DNA of 64,000 nucleotides from DASXKD01 sp963734725 (GTDB lineage: Bacteria > Actinomycetota > Actinomycetes > Streptosporangiales > Streptosporangiaceae): positions 310,001 through 374,000 of the forward strand of contig CAVTIX010000008.1 of assembly GCA_963734725.1 (NCBI GenBank). Direction: 5' to 3'. Under the pieces are notes generated by a model. It made no database searches, was not told the origin of the DNA, and saw only the letters and a list, made by a program, of their open reading frames with translations. Positions 17,488-25,188 of the stretch are shown in pieces (positions within the stretch are counted from its first letter, which is position 1; every line of letters starts with the position of its first letter). The position numbers and the translations under genes are program-made.

Positions 17488-18285
17488 GTGAACGCGCGAT
17501 CGGCCCTCTTCGACCTCTATGGCGATCATCTGAGGCGCCGGGGCGCCCAGGCGCCGGTCGCTGCCCTCGTGCGGCTCCTCGCCCCGCTCGGCATCACCGA
17601 GCCGGCGGCCCGCACGGCGGTGTCGCGCATGGTCCGGCAGGGGTGGCTGGCGCCGGTGCAGTGCGGGCCGGGCGTGGCCGGGTACGCGCTGACCCCGCGG
17701 GCCGCCCGGCGCCTGGACGAGGCGGCGGAGCGGATTTACCGCCGCGGCGACCCCGCCTGGGATGGGCGGTGGCACGTGCTGGTGATCGCGCGGATCCGGG
17801 ACCGGGCGCGCCGGGACCGGGTCCGGGCCGCGCTGGGCTACCTGGGATACGCCCCGCTCGGCGAGACCACCTGGATCAGCCCCCGGCCGTCGGTGGAGCT
17901 GGGCCCCCTGCTGGAGGCGGAGCGGCTGCCCGCCGAGCGCTTCGTGGCCAGCTATGACGGCGATCCGCGCGGGCTGCTGGCCCGGGCGTGGGACCTGGAC
18001 GGCCTGGGCCGGGCGTACCAGCGCTGGCTGGCCCAAGCCCGCGAACTGATCGCCACGGTCGGCCCGGACGCGCCCGACCCGGCGGTCTTCGCGCTGCGCA
18101 GCGCGCTGGTCCACGAGTGGCGCAAGTTCCTGTTCACCGACCCGGGGTTCCCCGCGGCGCTGCTGCCCCCGGCCTGGCCAGGCCAGGAGGCGGCCCGGCT
18201 GTTCCACGCCGAATCGGCGCGGCTGTTGCCGGGCGCGTCCAGGTTCGTGGACTGTTGCCTGAGAACAGAAGATCCGGGGGATTAG
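17488..18285 (+). CDS. PaaX-family transcriptional regulator
   Basis: This 265-residue protein from GTG 17488 opens with SALFDLYGDHLR and a winged helix region (TEPAARTAVSRMVRQGWL), then a middle ferredoxin-like domain (WHVLVIARI) and the PaaX C-terminal domain containing HEWRKFLFTDPGFPAALLP. PaaX proteins repress phenylacetyl-CoA or other aromatic catabolism genes, but no such genes are nearby, so the target is unknown. It ends with a 4-base overlap with a convergent ATPase gene. Confidence 0.88.
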   Translation: MNARSALFDLYGDHLRRRGAQAPVAALVRLLAPLGITEPAARTAVSRMVRQGWLAPVQCGPGVAGYALTPRAARRLDEAAERIYRRGDPAWDGRWHVLVIARIRDRARRDRVRAALGYLGYAPLGETTWISPRPSVELGPLLEAERLPAERFVASYDGDPRGLLARAWDLDGLGRAYQRWLAQARELIATVGPDAPDPAVFALRSALVHEWRKFLFTDPGFPAALLPPAWPGQEAARLFHAESARLLPGASRFVDCCLRTEDPGD

Positions 18286-19169
18286 CTCCGGTCCATCTCG
18301 GCACAGGCGCAGATGATCTGCTCGGCAACCTCCACCAGGTCGGTGGGCACCCGCTCGCAGCGCAGGCGGTCCTGGGTCCACCACCAGATCAGGTTGTCGC
18401 GGCACCACACGGTCAGCCCGGAGCGGACCGAGAGCACCGCCATGCCCGCGGACGGCTCCTGGGCGCGGAGGAGGCCCTCCCCAAGCCCGCGTTCCACGAG
18501 CAACTCCTCCAGCGCCCAGGCCGCCCGGCCTGGCGCGACACGGGTCCGCTGGAGCGGTTCAGGCACCAGGCCGTCCGGCACAGGCAGCGCGAACCAGACA
18601 GCCTTCCCCGGTACCTTCCAGCCACCGAACCGGGAACGGGTCAGGTGATGGCCCCACCGACCCGCCGACAGCTCGGCCACCACCCGGAGCCCGCGCCCGC
18701 TCTCCGCGTCGGCTCCGGTGGCGCCGGGCACCGGCGCCAGGTCGTCTTTCCAGCCACTCAGCGAGTCAAAGACCTTGACGGCCAGCTCCCACCCGCGCGC
18801 CGCACGGCGCAGGTAGATCCACAACTCGGGCGCCCCGGCGATCGGCCGGGCGCCCGCGCTGTCGAACTCGACGTTGACCCGCGCGTGCAGGGTGTTGGCG
18901 GCCAGCTCGCTTGCCATGAGCAGGCCGTCCGACTCGAGTTCCGCGGGCAGGCACAGCGCCGCCGCCGCCTCGCGGAACATGCCCCTCGCCACCGCGGCGC
19001 AGGTCGCATCGGCCGGGAGCGGCCACGAGCCACAGCCGCCGACCGCCCGCACTGCCGCGCCCGTCGCGGGACGGCCCGGGCGCTGCGACGTGGATCCGGT
19101 TGTGGCGGGCCCTTCCCTCCGCCGGTCCGCAACAGCTGGCACTAGGGCTATGGCAGGCGACTGCAACAT
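18282..19169 (-). CDS. ATP-binding anti-sigma-factor-like protein (HATPase fold)
   Basis: This 295-residue protein has a GHKL-type ATPase domain in its first 170 residues: ASELAANTLHA corresponds to the N box, AVKVFD to the D box and ESGRGLRVVAELS to the glycine box. This is the RsbW-like family common in actinomycetes next to WhiJ-type HTH/DUF397 pairs. The C-terminal 100 residues contain a Trp-rich segment (WCRDNLIWWW) and have no known role. The start at 19169 is the longest; a start inside the first 50 residues is possible. Confidence 0.75.
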   Translation of the reverse strand: MLQSPAIALVPAVADRRREGPATTGSTSQRPGRPATGAAVRAVGGCGSWPLPADATCAAVARGMFREAAAALCLPAELESDGLLMASELAANTLHARVNVEFDSAGARPIAGAPELWIYLRRAARGWELAVKVFDSLSGWKDDLAPVPGATGADAESGRGLRVVAELSAGRWGHHLTRSRFGGWKVPGKAVWFALPVPDGLVPEPLQRTRVAPGRAAWALEELLVERGLGEGLLRAQEPSAGMAVLSVRSGLTVWCRDNLIWWWTQDRLRCERVPTDLVEVAEQIICACAEMDRS

Positions 19170-19376
19170 GATCCTCGGCCTTAGTGACTCGTAGATCTGC
19201 GAAGCACAGATTACGATTTTTTACTGGGACTGTGCAATGACATCCGGCATTTCAAAGTCAGAAGTGGCCCGTTTGCCGCCAGTTCTGGCCGATGACGTGC
19301 CACGCGCCGTACGTGTACAGTCACAGGGGCGACGCTCGGCCGGTCGCACTGCGTTGAGACAGGCGCAGCAATAGGA

Positions 19377-19406
19377 GAATCCCCCGGGTGGCGGCCCGGG
19401 GGATTC
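19377..19406 (-). terminator. GC-rich stem-loop after the DUF397 gene
   Basis: A perfect 12-bp inverted repeat (gaatcccccggg ... cccgggggattc) with a 6-base loop lies 28 bases beyond the DUF397 stop on the minus strand. It lacks a clear U-run, as is usual for actinomycete terminators. Between it and the ATPase start (19170-19373) I see no gene, only a moderately AT-rich spacer likely to contain the ATPase promoter. Confidence 0.65.
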
Positions 19407-19433
19407 TTCAGGTGACCGGTGGGCGGCGGCTCG

Positions 19434-19649
19434 TCAGCGGGCGGCGGCCGGGCCCGGGTCGAAGCGGCCCGCCTTCGCGTCCGCGAGGAACGCGGAGAAC
19501 GCGTTCCGGCCCACGACGTGCGCCCCGGCTTCTGGGCGCTTGCTGTCGCGGACCGCCACCGTGTCACCGAGGTTGGCTACTTCCACACATCCGCCGTTGT
19601 GCTGGCTGCGGCGGGCCTTCCGCCAACGTGCATGAGACAGGTCAGTCAT
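19434..19649 (-). CDS. DUF397 domain protein (WhiJ-system small partner)
   Basis: This 71-residue protein matches DUF397 along its length: ARWRKARRSQHNGGCVEVA, then VAVRDSKRPEAG and FSAFLADAKAGRFD. Such small proteins are partners, and probably antagonists, of the HTH regulator encoded beside them, as in WhiJ-type loci of Streptomyces. The start is 5 bases from the stop of that regulator, so the two are co-transcribed. Confidence 0.92.
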   Translation of the reverse strand: MTDLSHARWRKARRSQHNGGCVEVANLGDTVAVRDSKRPEAGAHVVGRNAFSAFLADAKAGRFDPGPAAAR

Positions 19650-19654
19650 CGGAG

Positions 19655-20509
19655 TTACTCCGTCTGTAGTGCGAGTTGTCTGAGGTAAAGCGCCGTGTCA
19701 TCTGGCTCAAGGGCGCCATCGACAGCTCGGTCGAAGGACTGGCTGTACATGGCCACATGCTCCGTGCTTGTCACCTCCTGGATGCCGATGTCGGTTTCTG
19801 TGTAGGCGATGGGCGGCTCTCCCGCTTCGGGAAAGCCGAAGATGTTGATCGCTGACATCAAGCCGCGGGGCGGCCCGTCGGCGAAGCGCTGGATGCGCAA
19901 GTCGACGTTGGGACGCTTACCGATCTTGATCAGGTGCTGGATCTGGTCCCGCCGGTCGGCCCTGGTCCCCCACTGGTACAGCAGCGACGCCTCGGTGACG
20001 ATCGCGATGAGCTCGGGAGCGGCGCCGTTGGTGCGGTCGAGAATCTCCTGCCGCCGCAGCCGGGTCCGCAGTGCCTCGCGCCGCCAGGCAGGCGGCCTGG
20101 GCCCGATCTTCATGAACGCCTCGGCATACTCCTGCGTCTGCAGCAGCCCCGGGAGAACCAGCGGGATGAAGACGCGGATTCTGCTGGCGTCATTCTCGAA
20201 TCCGGGGAACTCGTTCTCAAAGACGTCCGCGCAATCGCGCCACCACGGGCGCGCCCGAGACCGGATCGCGAGATCCTCGATCTCGTCGCGCTCCTCCGGC
20301 GCCACGCTGTAGATCCGGAGCAGGTCTCTGATGTCGCTCATCTCGGGACGTTTCCACTGATTGGCCTCAAAGCGGCCGACCTTGCCCCGTCCCCAGTTCA
20401 GCATGTCACAGACGTGGTTGGCGGTGTACCCACTCTTGATGCGGAGCTGAAGAAGCTGCCGGGACAGACGGCGTTTCGCCACCGTGGCGCCGTAGGCATC
20501 GTCGCTCAT
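19655..20509 (-). CDS. WhiJ-like helix-turn-helix regulator (XRE + DUF5753)
   Basis: This 284-residue protein has an N-terminal XRE-type helix-turn-helix (about residues 15-60: LRIKSGYTANHVCDML, GRGKVGRFE) and a C-terminal DUF5753 domain (FIPLVLPGLLQTQEYA, LIAIVTEASLLYQWG). These are paired with DUF397 genes in developmental control loci of actinomycetes. A palindromic AT-rich region lies just upstream and may be its operator. The target genes are unknown. Confidence 0.92.
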   Translation of the reverse strand: MSDDAYGATVAKRRLSRQLLQLRIKSGYTANHVCDMLNWGRGKVGRFEANQWKRPEMSDIRDLLRIYSVAPEERDEIEDLAIRSRARPWWRDCADVFENEFPGFENDASRIRVFIPLVLPGLLQTQEYAEAFMKIGPRPPAWRREALRTRLRRQEILDRTNGAAPELIAIVTEASLLYQWGTRADRRDQIQHLIKIGKRPNVDLRIQRFADGPPRGLMSAINIFGFPEAGEPPIAYTETDIGIQEVTSTEHVAMYSQSFDRAVDGALEPDDTALYLRQLALQTE

Positions 20510-20553
20510 CGGACGTCGCCTCCTTGACAGAGGGTCGCGCTCAGTATATTGCT

Positions 20554-20585
20554 ACTTAAGTTGTGAATCACATAAGTTAATTCAC
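20554..20585. promoter_or_regulatory. palindromic AT-rich operator/promoter of the WhiJ-like gene
   Basis: The region upstream of 20509 is far more AT-rich than its surroundings. It holds GTGAAT (20563-20568) and ATTCAC (20580-20585) as inverted half-sites 11 bases apart, plus the 8-base palindrome ACTTAAGT at 20554-20561. On the minus strand a TATACT hexamer (20542-20547 region) could be the -10 box. Autoregulation is inferred, and the distal half-site overlaps the end of the upstream gene. Confidence 0.5.
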
Positions 20586-20903
20586 GGAACAACAGTCGCG
20601 GGCTCCGGCGGCCGGCCACCGTGCCACTCCCTGCCGTCCTAACTCCACCGCATCAGCCGCCACGCCATCATCGAACTCGCCGTTTCTGACGCCGTCGAGG
20701 AAGCACTCCCACTCGTGGCGGTCGTAGACCAGGACCCGTCCGGCGGGGTCGCCCGCCACCCGCATCAGCACCCAGTCCCCGGCGAGCGGCCCGGCGCCGG
20801 TGACCATGGCTACTTCGATGACGCCGTCGCCCGCGCCCGACCGCTGCCAGCGCTGAGCGGCGACGTCGATGCCCAGTTCTTCCACCGTCGGCTTGCCCGT
20901 CAC
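20577..20903 (-). CDS. DUF397-like protein
   Basis: This 108-residue protein is a longer relative of DUF397: WQRSGAGDGVIEVAMV, then WVLMRVAGDPAGRVLVYDR and WECFLDGVRNGEFD align with the family's three blocks. The start is GTG 20903 because GGAGG lies 7 bases before it; the ATG at 20909 is only 1 base from that site. Two DUF397-type genes therefore flank the HTH regulator. No role beyond partnership with it can be inferred. Confidence 0.75.
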   Translation of the reverse strand: MTGKPTVEELGIDVAAQRWQRSGAGDGVIEVAMVTGAGPLAGDWVLMRVAGDPAGRVLVYDRHEWECFLDGVRNGEFDDGVAADAVELGRQGVARWPAAGARDCCSVN

Positions 20904-20918
20904 GGTCATACCTCCGAT

Positions 20919-21506
20919 TCACGAGCGCGTGCCGCGGCAGAAGCAGTCCGCGAGGTGGTCGTCCACCACCCCGCAGGCTTGCAGCGCCGCATAGACGGTG
21001 ACCGGGCCGACGAAGGAGAACCCCAGCCCGCGCAGCTCCCGGGCGCATGCCCGGGACGCCGGCGTCTGCGCGGGCACGTCCGCCAGGGTAACCGGCGCGG
21101 GCGGCGGGGGCTCGGCATACCGCCAGACCAGGGCGGCGAGACCGCCGGGCACCGCCAGGGCGGCCCGCGCGTTGCCGATCACCGCGCTGATCTTCGCGCG
21201 GTTGCGGACGATCCCGGGGTCGGCGAGCAGGCGCGCCTCGTCCGCCGGGCCGAACCCGGCGACCGTCGCCGGCTCGAACCCGCCGAACGCGGCCCGGAAG
21301 TTCTCCCGCTTGCGCAAGATGGTGAGCCACGACAGCCCGGACTGGAACGCCTCCAGTGATAGGCGCTCAAAGATCCCGGCGTCGGTGCGCACCGGCCGCC
21401 CCCACTCTTCGTCGTGGTAGGGGAGGTAGTCCGGGCTGCCCAGCGCCCACGGGCAGCGCAGCAGCCCGTCCGGACCTGCCACGGCGCCGGGCGCTGGGAC
21501 CATCAT
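20919..21506 (-). CDS. tag: DNA-3-methyladenine glycosylase I
   Basis: This 195-residue base-excision repair enzyme removes 3-methyladenine. Diagnostic segments are RCPWALGSPDYLPYHDEEWG near the N-terminus, FQSGLSW, and the C-terminal VVDDHLADCF. Together they supply the Cys/His zinc site of the TagI fold. ATG 21506 overlaps the stop of the upstream gene (ATGA); a GTG at 21518 would add four residues. Co-transcription with the upstream coiled-coil gene is likely. Confidence 0.93.
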   Translation of the reverse strand: MMVPAPGAVAGPDGLLRCPWALGSPDYLPYHDEEWGRPVRTDAGIFERLSLEAFQSGLSWLTILRKRENFRAAFGGFEPATVAGFGPADEARLLADPGIVRNRAKISAVIGNARAALAVPGGLAALVWRYAEPPPPAPVTLADVPAQTPASRACARELRGLGFSFVGPVTVYAALQACGVVDDHLADCFCRGTRS

Positions 21507-21802
21507 TGGGGTTCCCACCGTGCCCGCAGCTCAGCCAATTCCCGGCGCAGCGTGGCAATTTCGACGTCGCGCGCGGTCACCGACCGGGCGATCACGCCCA
21601 GCGCCTCCTCGGTCGCGGACACGTTGTAGCCCCACAACGCCAGCGGCGGGCGCAGCAGGGCGACATCGGCCGCGGTCAGCTCGTCCACGCGCAGCGGCGG
21701 GGTGTCGCTGGGGAACGCGGCCATCTCCCCCGCCCGCCCCAGGGCGGCAAGCACCACGCAGCCCAGGATCGCCGCGGCGGCGAGCAACAAAATCACCGGC
21801 AC
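21503..21802 (-). CDS. small membrane-anchored protein, DivIVA-domain-like
   Basis: This protein of about 99 residues from GTG 21802 has an N-terminal membrane helix (PVILLLAAAAILGCVVLAAL). A loop with Asp/Pro follows, then a segment VALLRPPLALWGYNVSATEEAL that resembles proteins often annotated as DivIVA-domain proteins next to tag, and a short coiled coil (VEIATLRRELAELRARW). The function is uncertain. A longer frame from 21844 overlaps the divergent gene and is less likely. Confidence 0.65.
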   Translation of the reverse strand: MPVILLLAAAAILGCVVLAALGRAGEMAAFPSDTPPLRVDELTAADVALLRPPLALWGYNVSATEEALGVIARSVTARDVEIATLRRELAELRARWEPQ

Positions 21803-21828
21803 AGTAGGAATCGTGCCATGCTCGGCGC

Positions 21829-22269
21829 ATGACAGGGCACACACCGCAGCGGCCCGCGCCCGCCGCCGGCCCGCCGCCCGGCCCCGCCGTCCTGATCGCG
21901 GCGGTCAGCACGGCCGCAGAGGCGGGCCGCGCGATAGCCGCCGGGGCGGACCTGATCGACGCCGCGGGGCTCAGCGACCAGGCCGTGGCGGCGATCCGCG
22001 CCCGCCATCCTCGTGTGCAGCTGTGGACGGGCTCACCCGCCGCCGTGGGCGCCGACGCGGACGCCGACGGCCGGGCCATGCCTGTCGCCGCGGCCGTCGC
22101 CCGGGACATGCCTGTCGCCGCGGCCGTCGCCCGGGCGGCGGTGCTGACCTGGCTCGGCACGCCGGCCATCCGCACCCGGCATGTCCTGCCGGTGCGCCGG
22201 GCCATCGACATGACCAGCTCGGTCGCGGGGACCCGGCTACCCAGCCTCACCACGCGAGGCCTGGGCTGA
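21829..22269 (+). CDS. dihydropteroate-synthase-like small protein
   Basis: This 146-residue protein contains VLIAAVSTAAEAGRAIAAGADLIDAAG, resembling the start of a TIM-barrel of the dihydropteroate synthase class. Conserved pieces near the C-terminus (AIRTRHV, RRAIDMTSSVAG) follow. It is too short for an enzyme with a full barrel. Short relatives occur near folP/tag in actinomycetes. It contains a duplicated ten-residue segment (MPVAAAVARD) and overlaps the convergent LOG gene by 33 bases. Confidence 0.55.
   Translation: MTGHTPQRPAPAAGPPPGPAVLIAAVSTAAEAGRAIAAGADLIDAAGLSDQAVAAIRARHPRVQLWTGSPAAVGADADADGRAMPVAAAVARDMPVAAAVARAAVLTWLGTPAIRTRHVLPVRRAIDMTSSVAGTRLPSLTTRGLG
22078..22137. repeat. 30-bp in-frame tandem duplication
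   Basis: Two perfect or nearly perfect 30-base copies (22078-22107, 22108-22137) lie inside the dihydropteroate-synthase-like gene and encode MPVAAAVARD twice. The frame is preserved. Confidence 0.9.
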
Positions 22270-23061
22270 TTCCGGCCAGGCCGGCCCGTCGAGCGCGGCG
22301 CCCTCGCTGTCCGGTCCGGCGCGGTGCGCGGAGACGATGATCCGCACTACCTCGTCGGGGTCATCGGCGACGCTGAGCAGGTCCAGGTCGGCCGGTGAGA
22401 CCTTGCCCTCCCCGGCCGCCACCTCGCGCAGCCACCCCAGCAGGCCGGACCAGTAGGAACTGCCCACCAGCACGATGGGGAACCTGGTGATCTTTCCGGT
22501 CTGCACCAGCGTGACCGCCTCGAACAGCTCGTCCAGCGTGCCGAACCCGCCCGGCAGCACCACGAAGGCCTGCGAGTACTTGACGAACATCGTCTTGCGG
22601 ACGAAGAAGTACCGGAACTCAAGGCCGATGTCGACGTAGTCGTTCAGCCCTTGCTCCTGGGGCAGCTCGATGCCCAGGCCGATCGACATCCCGGGCGCGC
22701 CCGCGGCGCCCTTGTTGGCGGCTTCCATGATCCCCGGGCCGCCGCCGGTGATCACCGCGTAACCGGCCCCGGCCAGCCCGGCGGTGATCCGTGTGGCCAG
22801 GTCGTACTGCGGGGTGCCAGCCCGGGCCCGGGAGGAGCCGAACACCGAGACCGCCTTGCCCAGCTCGGCGAGCAGGCCGAACCCCTCCACGAACTCGGCC
22901 TGGATCCGCAGCACCCGCCACGGATCGGTGTGCACCCAGTCGCTGGGCCCGCGCCGGTCGAGCAAGCGCTGGTCGGTCGTGGTCGCGGGGATCGCCTGGC
23001 CGCGCAGCATGGCCGGCCCTTGACGGCGGATCCTGCGGCGTGGCTCGGGTTCCACGCTCAT
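22237..23061 (-). CDS. TIGR00730/LOG family Rossmann-fold protein
   Basis: This 274-residue protein is of the LOG (lysine decarboxylase-like, cytokinin phosphoribohydrolase) family. GGGPGIMEAANKGA and PGGFGTLDELFE are the nucleotide-binding signatures, with a Rossmann-type VSVFGSSRA strand before them. Bacterial members cleave nucleoside monophosphates, but the physiological substrate here is unknown. The start is ATG 23061, 10 bases after the dapD stop, so it is probably co-transcribed with dapD. Confidence 0.9.
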   Translation of the reverse strand: MSVEPEPRRRIRRQGPAMLRGQAIPATTTDQRLLDRRGPSDWVHTDPWRVLRIQAEFVEGFGLLAELGKAVSVFGSSRARAGTPQYDLATRITAGLAGAGYAVITGGGPGIMEAANKGAAGAPGMSIGLGIELPQEQGLNDYVDIGLEFRYFFVRKTMFVKYSQAFVVLPGGFGTLDELFEAVTLVQTGKITRFPIVLVGSSYWSGLLGWLREVAAGEGKVSPADLDLLSVADDPDEVVRIIVSAHRAGPDSEGAALDGPAWPESAQASRGEAG

Positions 23062-23071
23062 GATCCTGCCA

Positions 23072-23899
23072 TCAGCTGGTGATCCCATGGTCACGGAGGA
23101 TCTCGTTCAGCGCGAGGCGGTCGTGCCCGGCGCCCTCGGCCAGCCGCCGGAGCACGAGCACGCACGGCATGCCGAAGTCGCCGCCGGGGAAGCTGCGCGC
23201 CCGGGTGCCGCTGACGCAGACCGACCACGCGGGCGCCTCCCCCCGGGGCAGTTCCTTACCGGTCGAGACGTCGATGACGTGCGTGGCCGCGGTCAGCATG
23301 GTGCCCGCGCCGAGCTTGGCGCCGGTCCGCACCCGGGCGCCGTCCACCACTATGGACCGGGAGCCGATGAACGCCTCGTCCTCGACCACCACGGGCACCG
23401 CATTGGGCGGCTCCAGCACGCCGCCAATGCCGACTCCGCCGGAGAGGTGGACGTTCCTGCCGATCTGGGCGCAGGACCCGACGGTGGCCCAGGTGTCGAC
23501 CATCGTGCCCTCCTCCACCCGGGCGCCGATGTTGACGAACGAGGGCATGAGCACCACGCCGGGCGCGAGGTAGCAGCCCCAGCGGGCGATCGCGCCGGGC
23601 ACCACCCGGACCCCGTCCAGGCGGGTTTTCAGCGGCACCCGGTCGTGGTATTGAAAGCCCCCGGCCTGCGACCGCTCCATCGGCAGCAGCCGGAAAGCCA
23701 GCATGATGGCCTGCTTGGCCCGCTCGTCCACGCAGATCTCGCCGGTCACCGGGTCCGGCCAGGCAACCCTGGCCTCGCCCGCGTCGAGGGCGTCCACGGC
23801 AGCGGTCACGATCGCGCGGGCGCCGGAGTCGTCGCTGCTCACCTCGGCCCGCCGCGCCCACAGTTCGTCAAGGCGCGGATCAAGCTTGGAATCACTCAT
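23072..23899 (-). CDS. dapD: 2,3,4,5-tetrahydropyridine-2,6-dicarboxylate N-succinyltransferase
   Basis: This 275-residue enzyme performs the succinyl-CoA-dependent step of the succinylase pathway to diaminopimelate and lysine. A helical N-terminal part leads into left-handed beta-helix hexapeptide repeats (GTMVDTWATVGSCAQIGRNV and following), and the C-terminus is typical (LNEILRDHGITS). The next pathway enzyme, DapC, is encoded 1.3 kb away on the opposite strand. Confidence 0.95.
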   Translation of the reverse strand: MSDSKLDPRLDELWARRAEVSSDDSGARAIVTAAVDALDAGEARVAWPDPVTGEICVDERAKQAIMLAFRLLPMERSQAGGFQYHDRVPLKTRLDGVRVVPGAIARWGCYLAPGVVLMPSFVNIGARVEEGTMVDTWATVGSCAQIGRNVHLSGGVGIGGVLEPPNAVPVVVEDEAFIGSRSIVVDGARVRTGAKLGAGTMLTAATHVIDVSTGKELPRGEAPAWSVCVSGTRARSFPGGDFGMPCVLVLRRLAEGAGHDRLALNEILRDHGITS

Positions 23900-23935
23900 C
23901 TGAGGAGCCTAAGACACCGGGTACCTTCAGGTGTT

Positions 23936-24787
23936 GTGCCGAGGAAACGCCCCACACGTCGCCTGGCGCCGGTCGTCCTCCTCGTCGTGGTGGCACTGGT
24001 CGCAGGCGGGGTCTACCTCGCGGTCCGGCATGTGCCTGCCATCCTCAGCCAGACCGGCTGCGCCGCCGGCAGCGGGCACGCGGCGGTCGCGCTCGATCCC
24101 CAGCAGGCGCAGATCGCGGCGACCATCGCCGGAGTGGCCTACCACCGGGGGATGCCGTCCCGCGCGGTCACCGTGGCCTACGCGACCGCCATGCAGGAGA
24201 CTCACCTGCACGATCCCAATTACGGGGACCGGGACTCGGTCGGCGTGTTCCAGCAGCGGCCCTCGGAGGGGTGGGGACCGCCTGCCAAGCTCATCAGCCC
24301 CGTGTACGCCAGCACCCGGTTCTTCGAGGCTCTGGCGCAGGTCCACGGCTACCAGAAGATGCCGGTGTACAAGGCGGCCCAGGCGGTGCAGCACAGCGCG
24401 GACGGCGCCGCGTACCAGCAGTACCAGACGCTGGCGTCCCAGCTGACGCCGGCCTTCACCGGAGCGGCGCCACGGGGGGTCTGGTGCTGGCCGGCCGCGC
24501 ACGCCCACGGATCTGCGGAGCTCAACCCGGCCCGCCGGGCGGTCGTGCGGGCATTCGGCCCGCTGGCGGCGCAACAGGCCGCCTCAGGCGGCGACGCGCC
24601 TTCCCTGTCGGTGCAGGTCCCGCAGTCCAGCGTGGGCTGGGCGGTGGCCGCGTGGCTGGTGACCCACGCCGGCCAGTTCCGGCTGCATCAGGTGCGCTAC
24701 GCCGGGTTCCGGTGGCCTGCGCCGACGGGCCATACCGGGTGGGTGAAAGACCGTGGCGCCGCGGCGGGTACTGTGCAGGCAAGCTGA
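23936..24787 (+). CDS. membrane-anchored lysozyme/transglycosylase-like protein
   Basis: This 283-residue protein has an N-terminal membrane helix (about residues 11-32) and an extracytoplasmic domain. The region GMPSRAVTVAYATAMQETHLHN-like (AMQETHLHDPNYGDRDSVG, then FQQRPSEGWG) resembles actinobacterial lysozyme-like proteins. Some databases call these heavy metal transporters, but the sequence shows no transporter features. The conserved Glu in QETHL could be catalytic; this is inference. GTG 23936 is used. Confidence 0.65.
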   Translation: MPRKRPTRRLAPVVLLVVVALVAGGVYLAVRHVPAILSQTGCAAGSGHAAVALDPQQAQIAATIAGVAYHRGMPSRAVTVAYATAMQETHLHDPNYGDRDSVGVFQQRPSEGWGPPAKLISPVYASTRFFEALAQVHGYQKMPVYKAAQAVQHSADGAAYQQYQTLASQLTPAFTGAAPRGVWCWPAAHAHGSAELNPARRAVVRAFGPLAAQQAASGGDAPSLSVQVPQSSVGWAVAAWLVTHAGQFRLHQVRYAGFRWPAPTGHTGWVKDRGAAAGTVQAS

Positions 24788-24861
24788 GCCCCCGGGTCTC
24801 CGGGACCGGCAATACTTGGACCGGACCCTTTTGGGGACATAGCCGGAAGAGGAGTTCCGAC

Positions 24862-25188
24862 GTGACCTACATCATCGCGCAGCCCTGTGTGGACCTGCTC
24901 GACAAGTCCTGCATCGAGGAGTGCCCCGTGGATTGCATCTACGAGGGCGAGCGCATGCTTTACATCCATCCGGACGAGTGCGTGGACTGTGGCGCGTGCG
25001 AGCCGGTGTGCCCGGTGGAAGCGATCTTCTACGAGGACGATGTGCCCGACCAGTGGAAGGACTTCTACAAGGCCAACGTGGAGTTCTTTGAAGATCTTGG
25101 GTCCCCCGGCGGCGCTGCCAAGGTGGGAAAGATCAACAAGGACCACCCGGTCGTGGCGGCCCTTCCGCCACAGGAGCAGGACAGCTGA
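24862..25188 (+). CDS. fdxA: 7Fe ferredoxin FdxA
   Basis: This 108-residue protein starts at GTG 24862 with AGAGGAG 7 bases before it. The N-terminal half holds two cluster motifs: Cys residues at about 9, 17 and 21 (3Fe-4S, plus 51 in the second motif), and CVDCGACEPVCPVEAI for the 4Fe-4S cluster. This is the Mycobacterium/Streptomyces FdxA type. Its stop overlaps the inferred dapC start. Confidence 0.95.
   Translation: MTYIIAQPCVDLLDKSCIEECPVDCIYEGERMLYIHPDECVDCGACEPVCPVEAIFYEDDVPDQWKDFYKANVEFFEDLGSPGGAAKVGKINKDHPVVAALPPQEQDS

Noticed and set aside
23936..24787. Heavy metal transporter label sometimes given to this family
   Set aside because: Only one membrane helix and a lysozyme-like outer domain are present.
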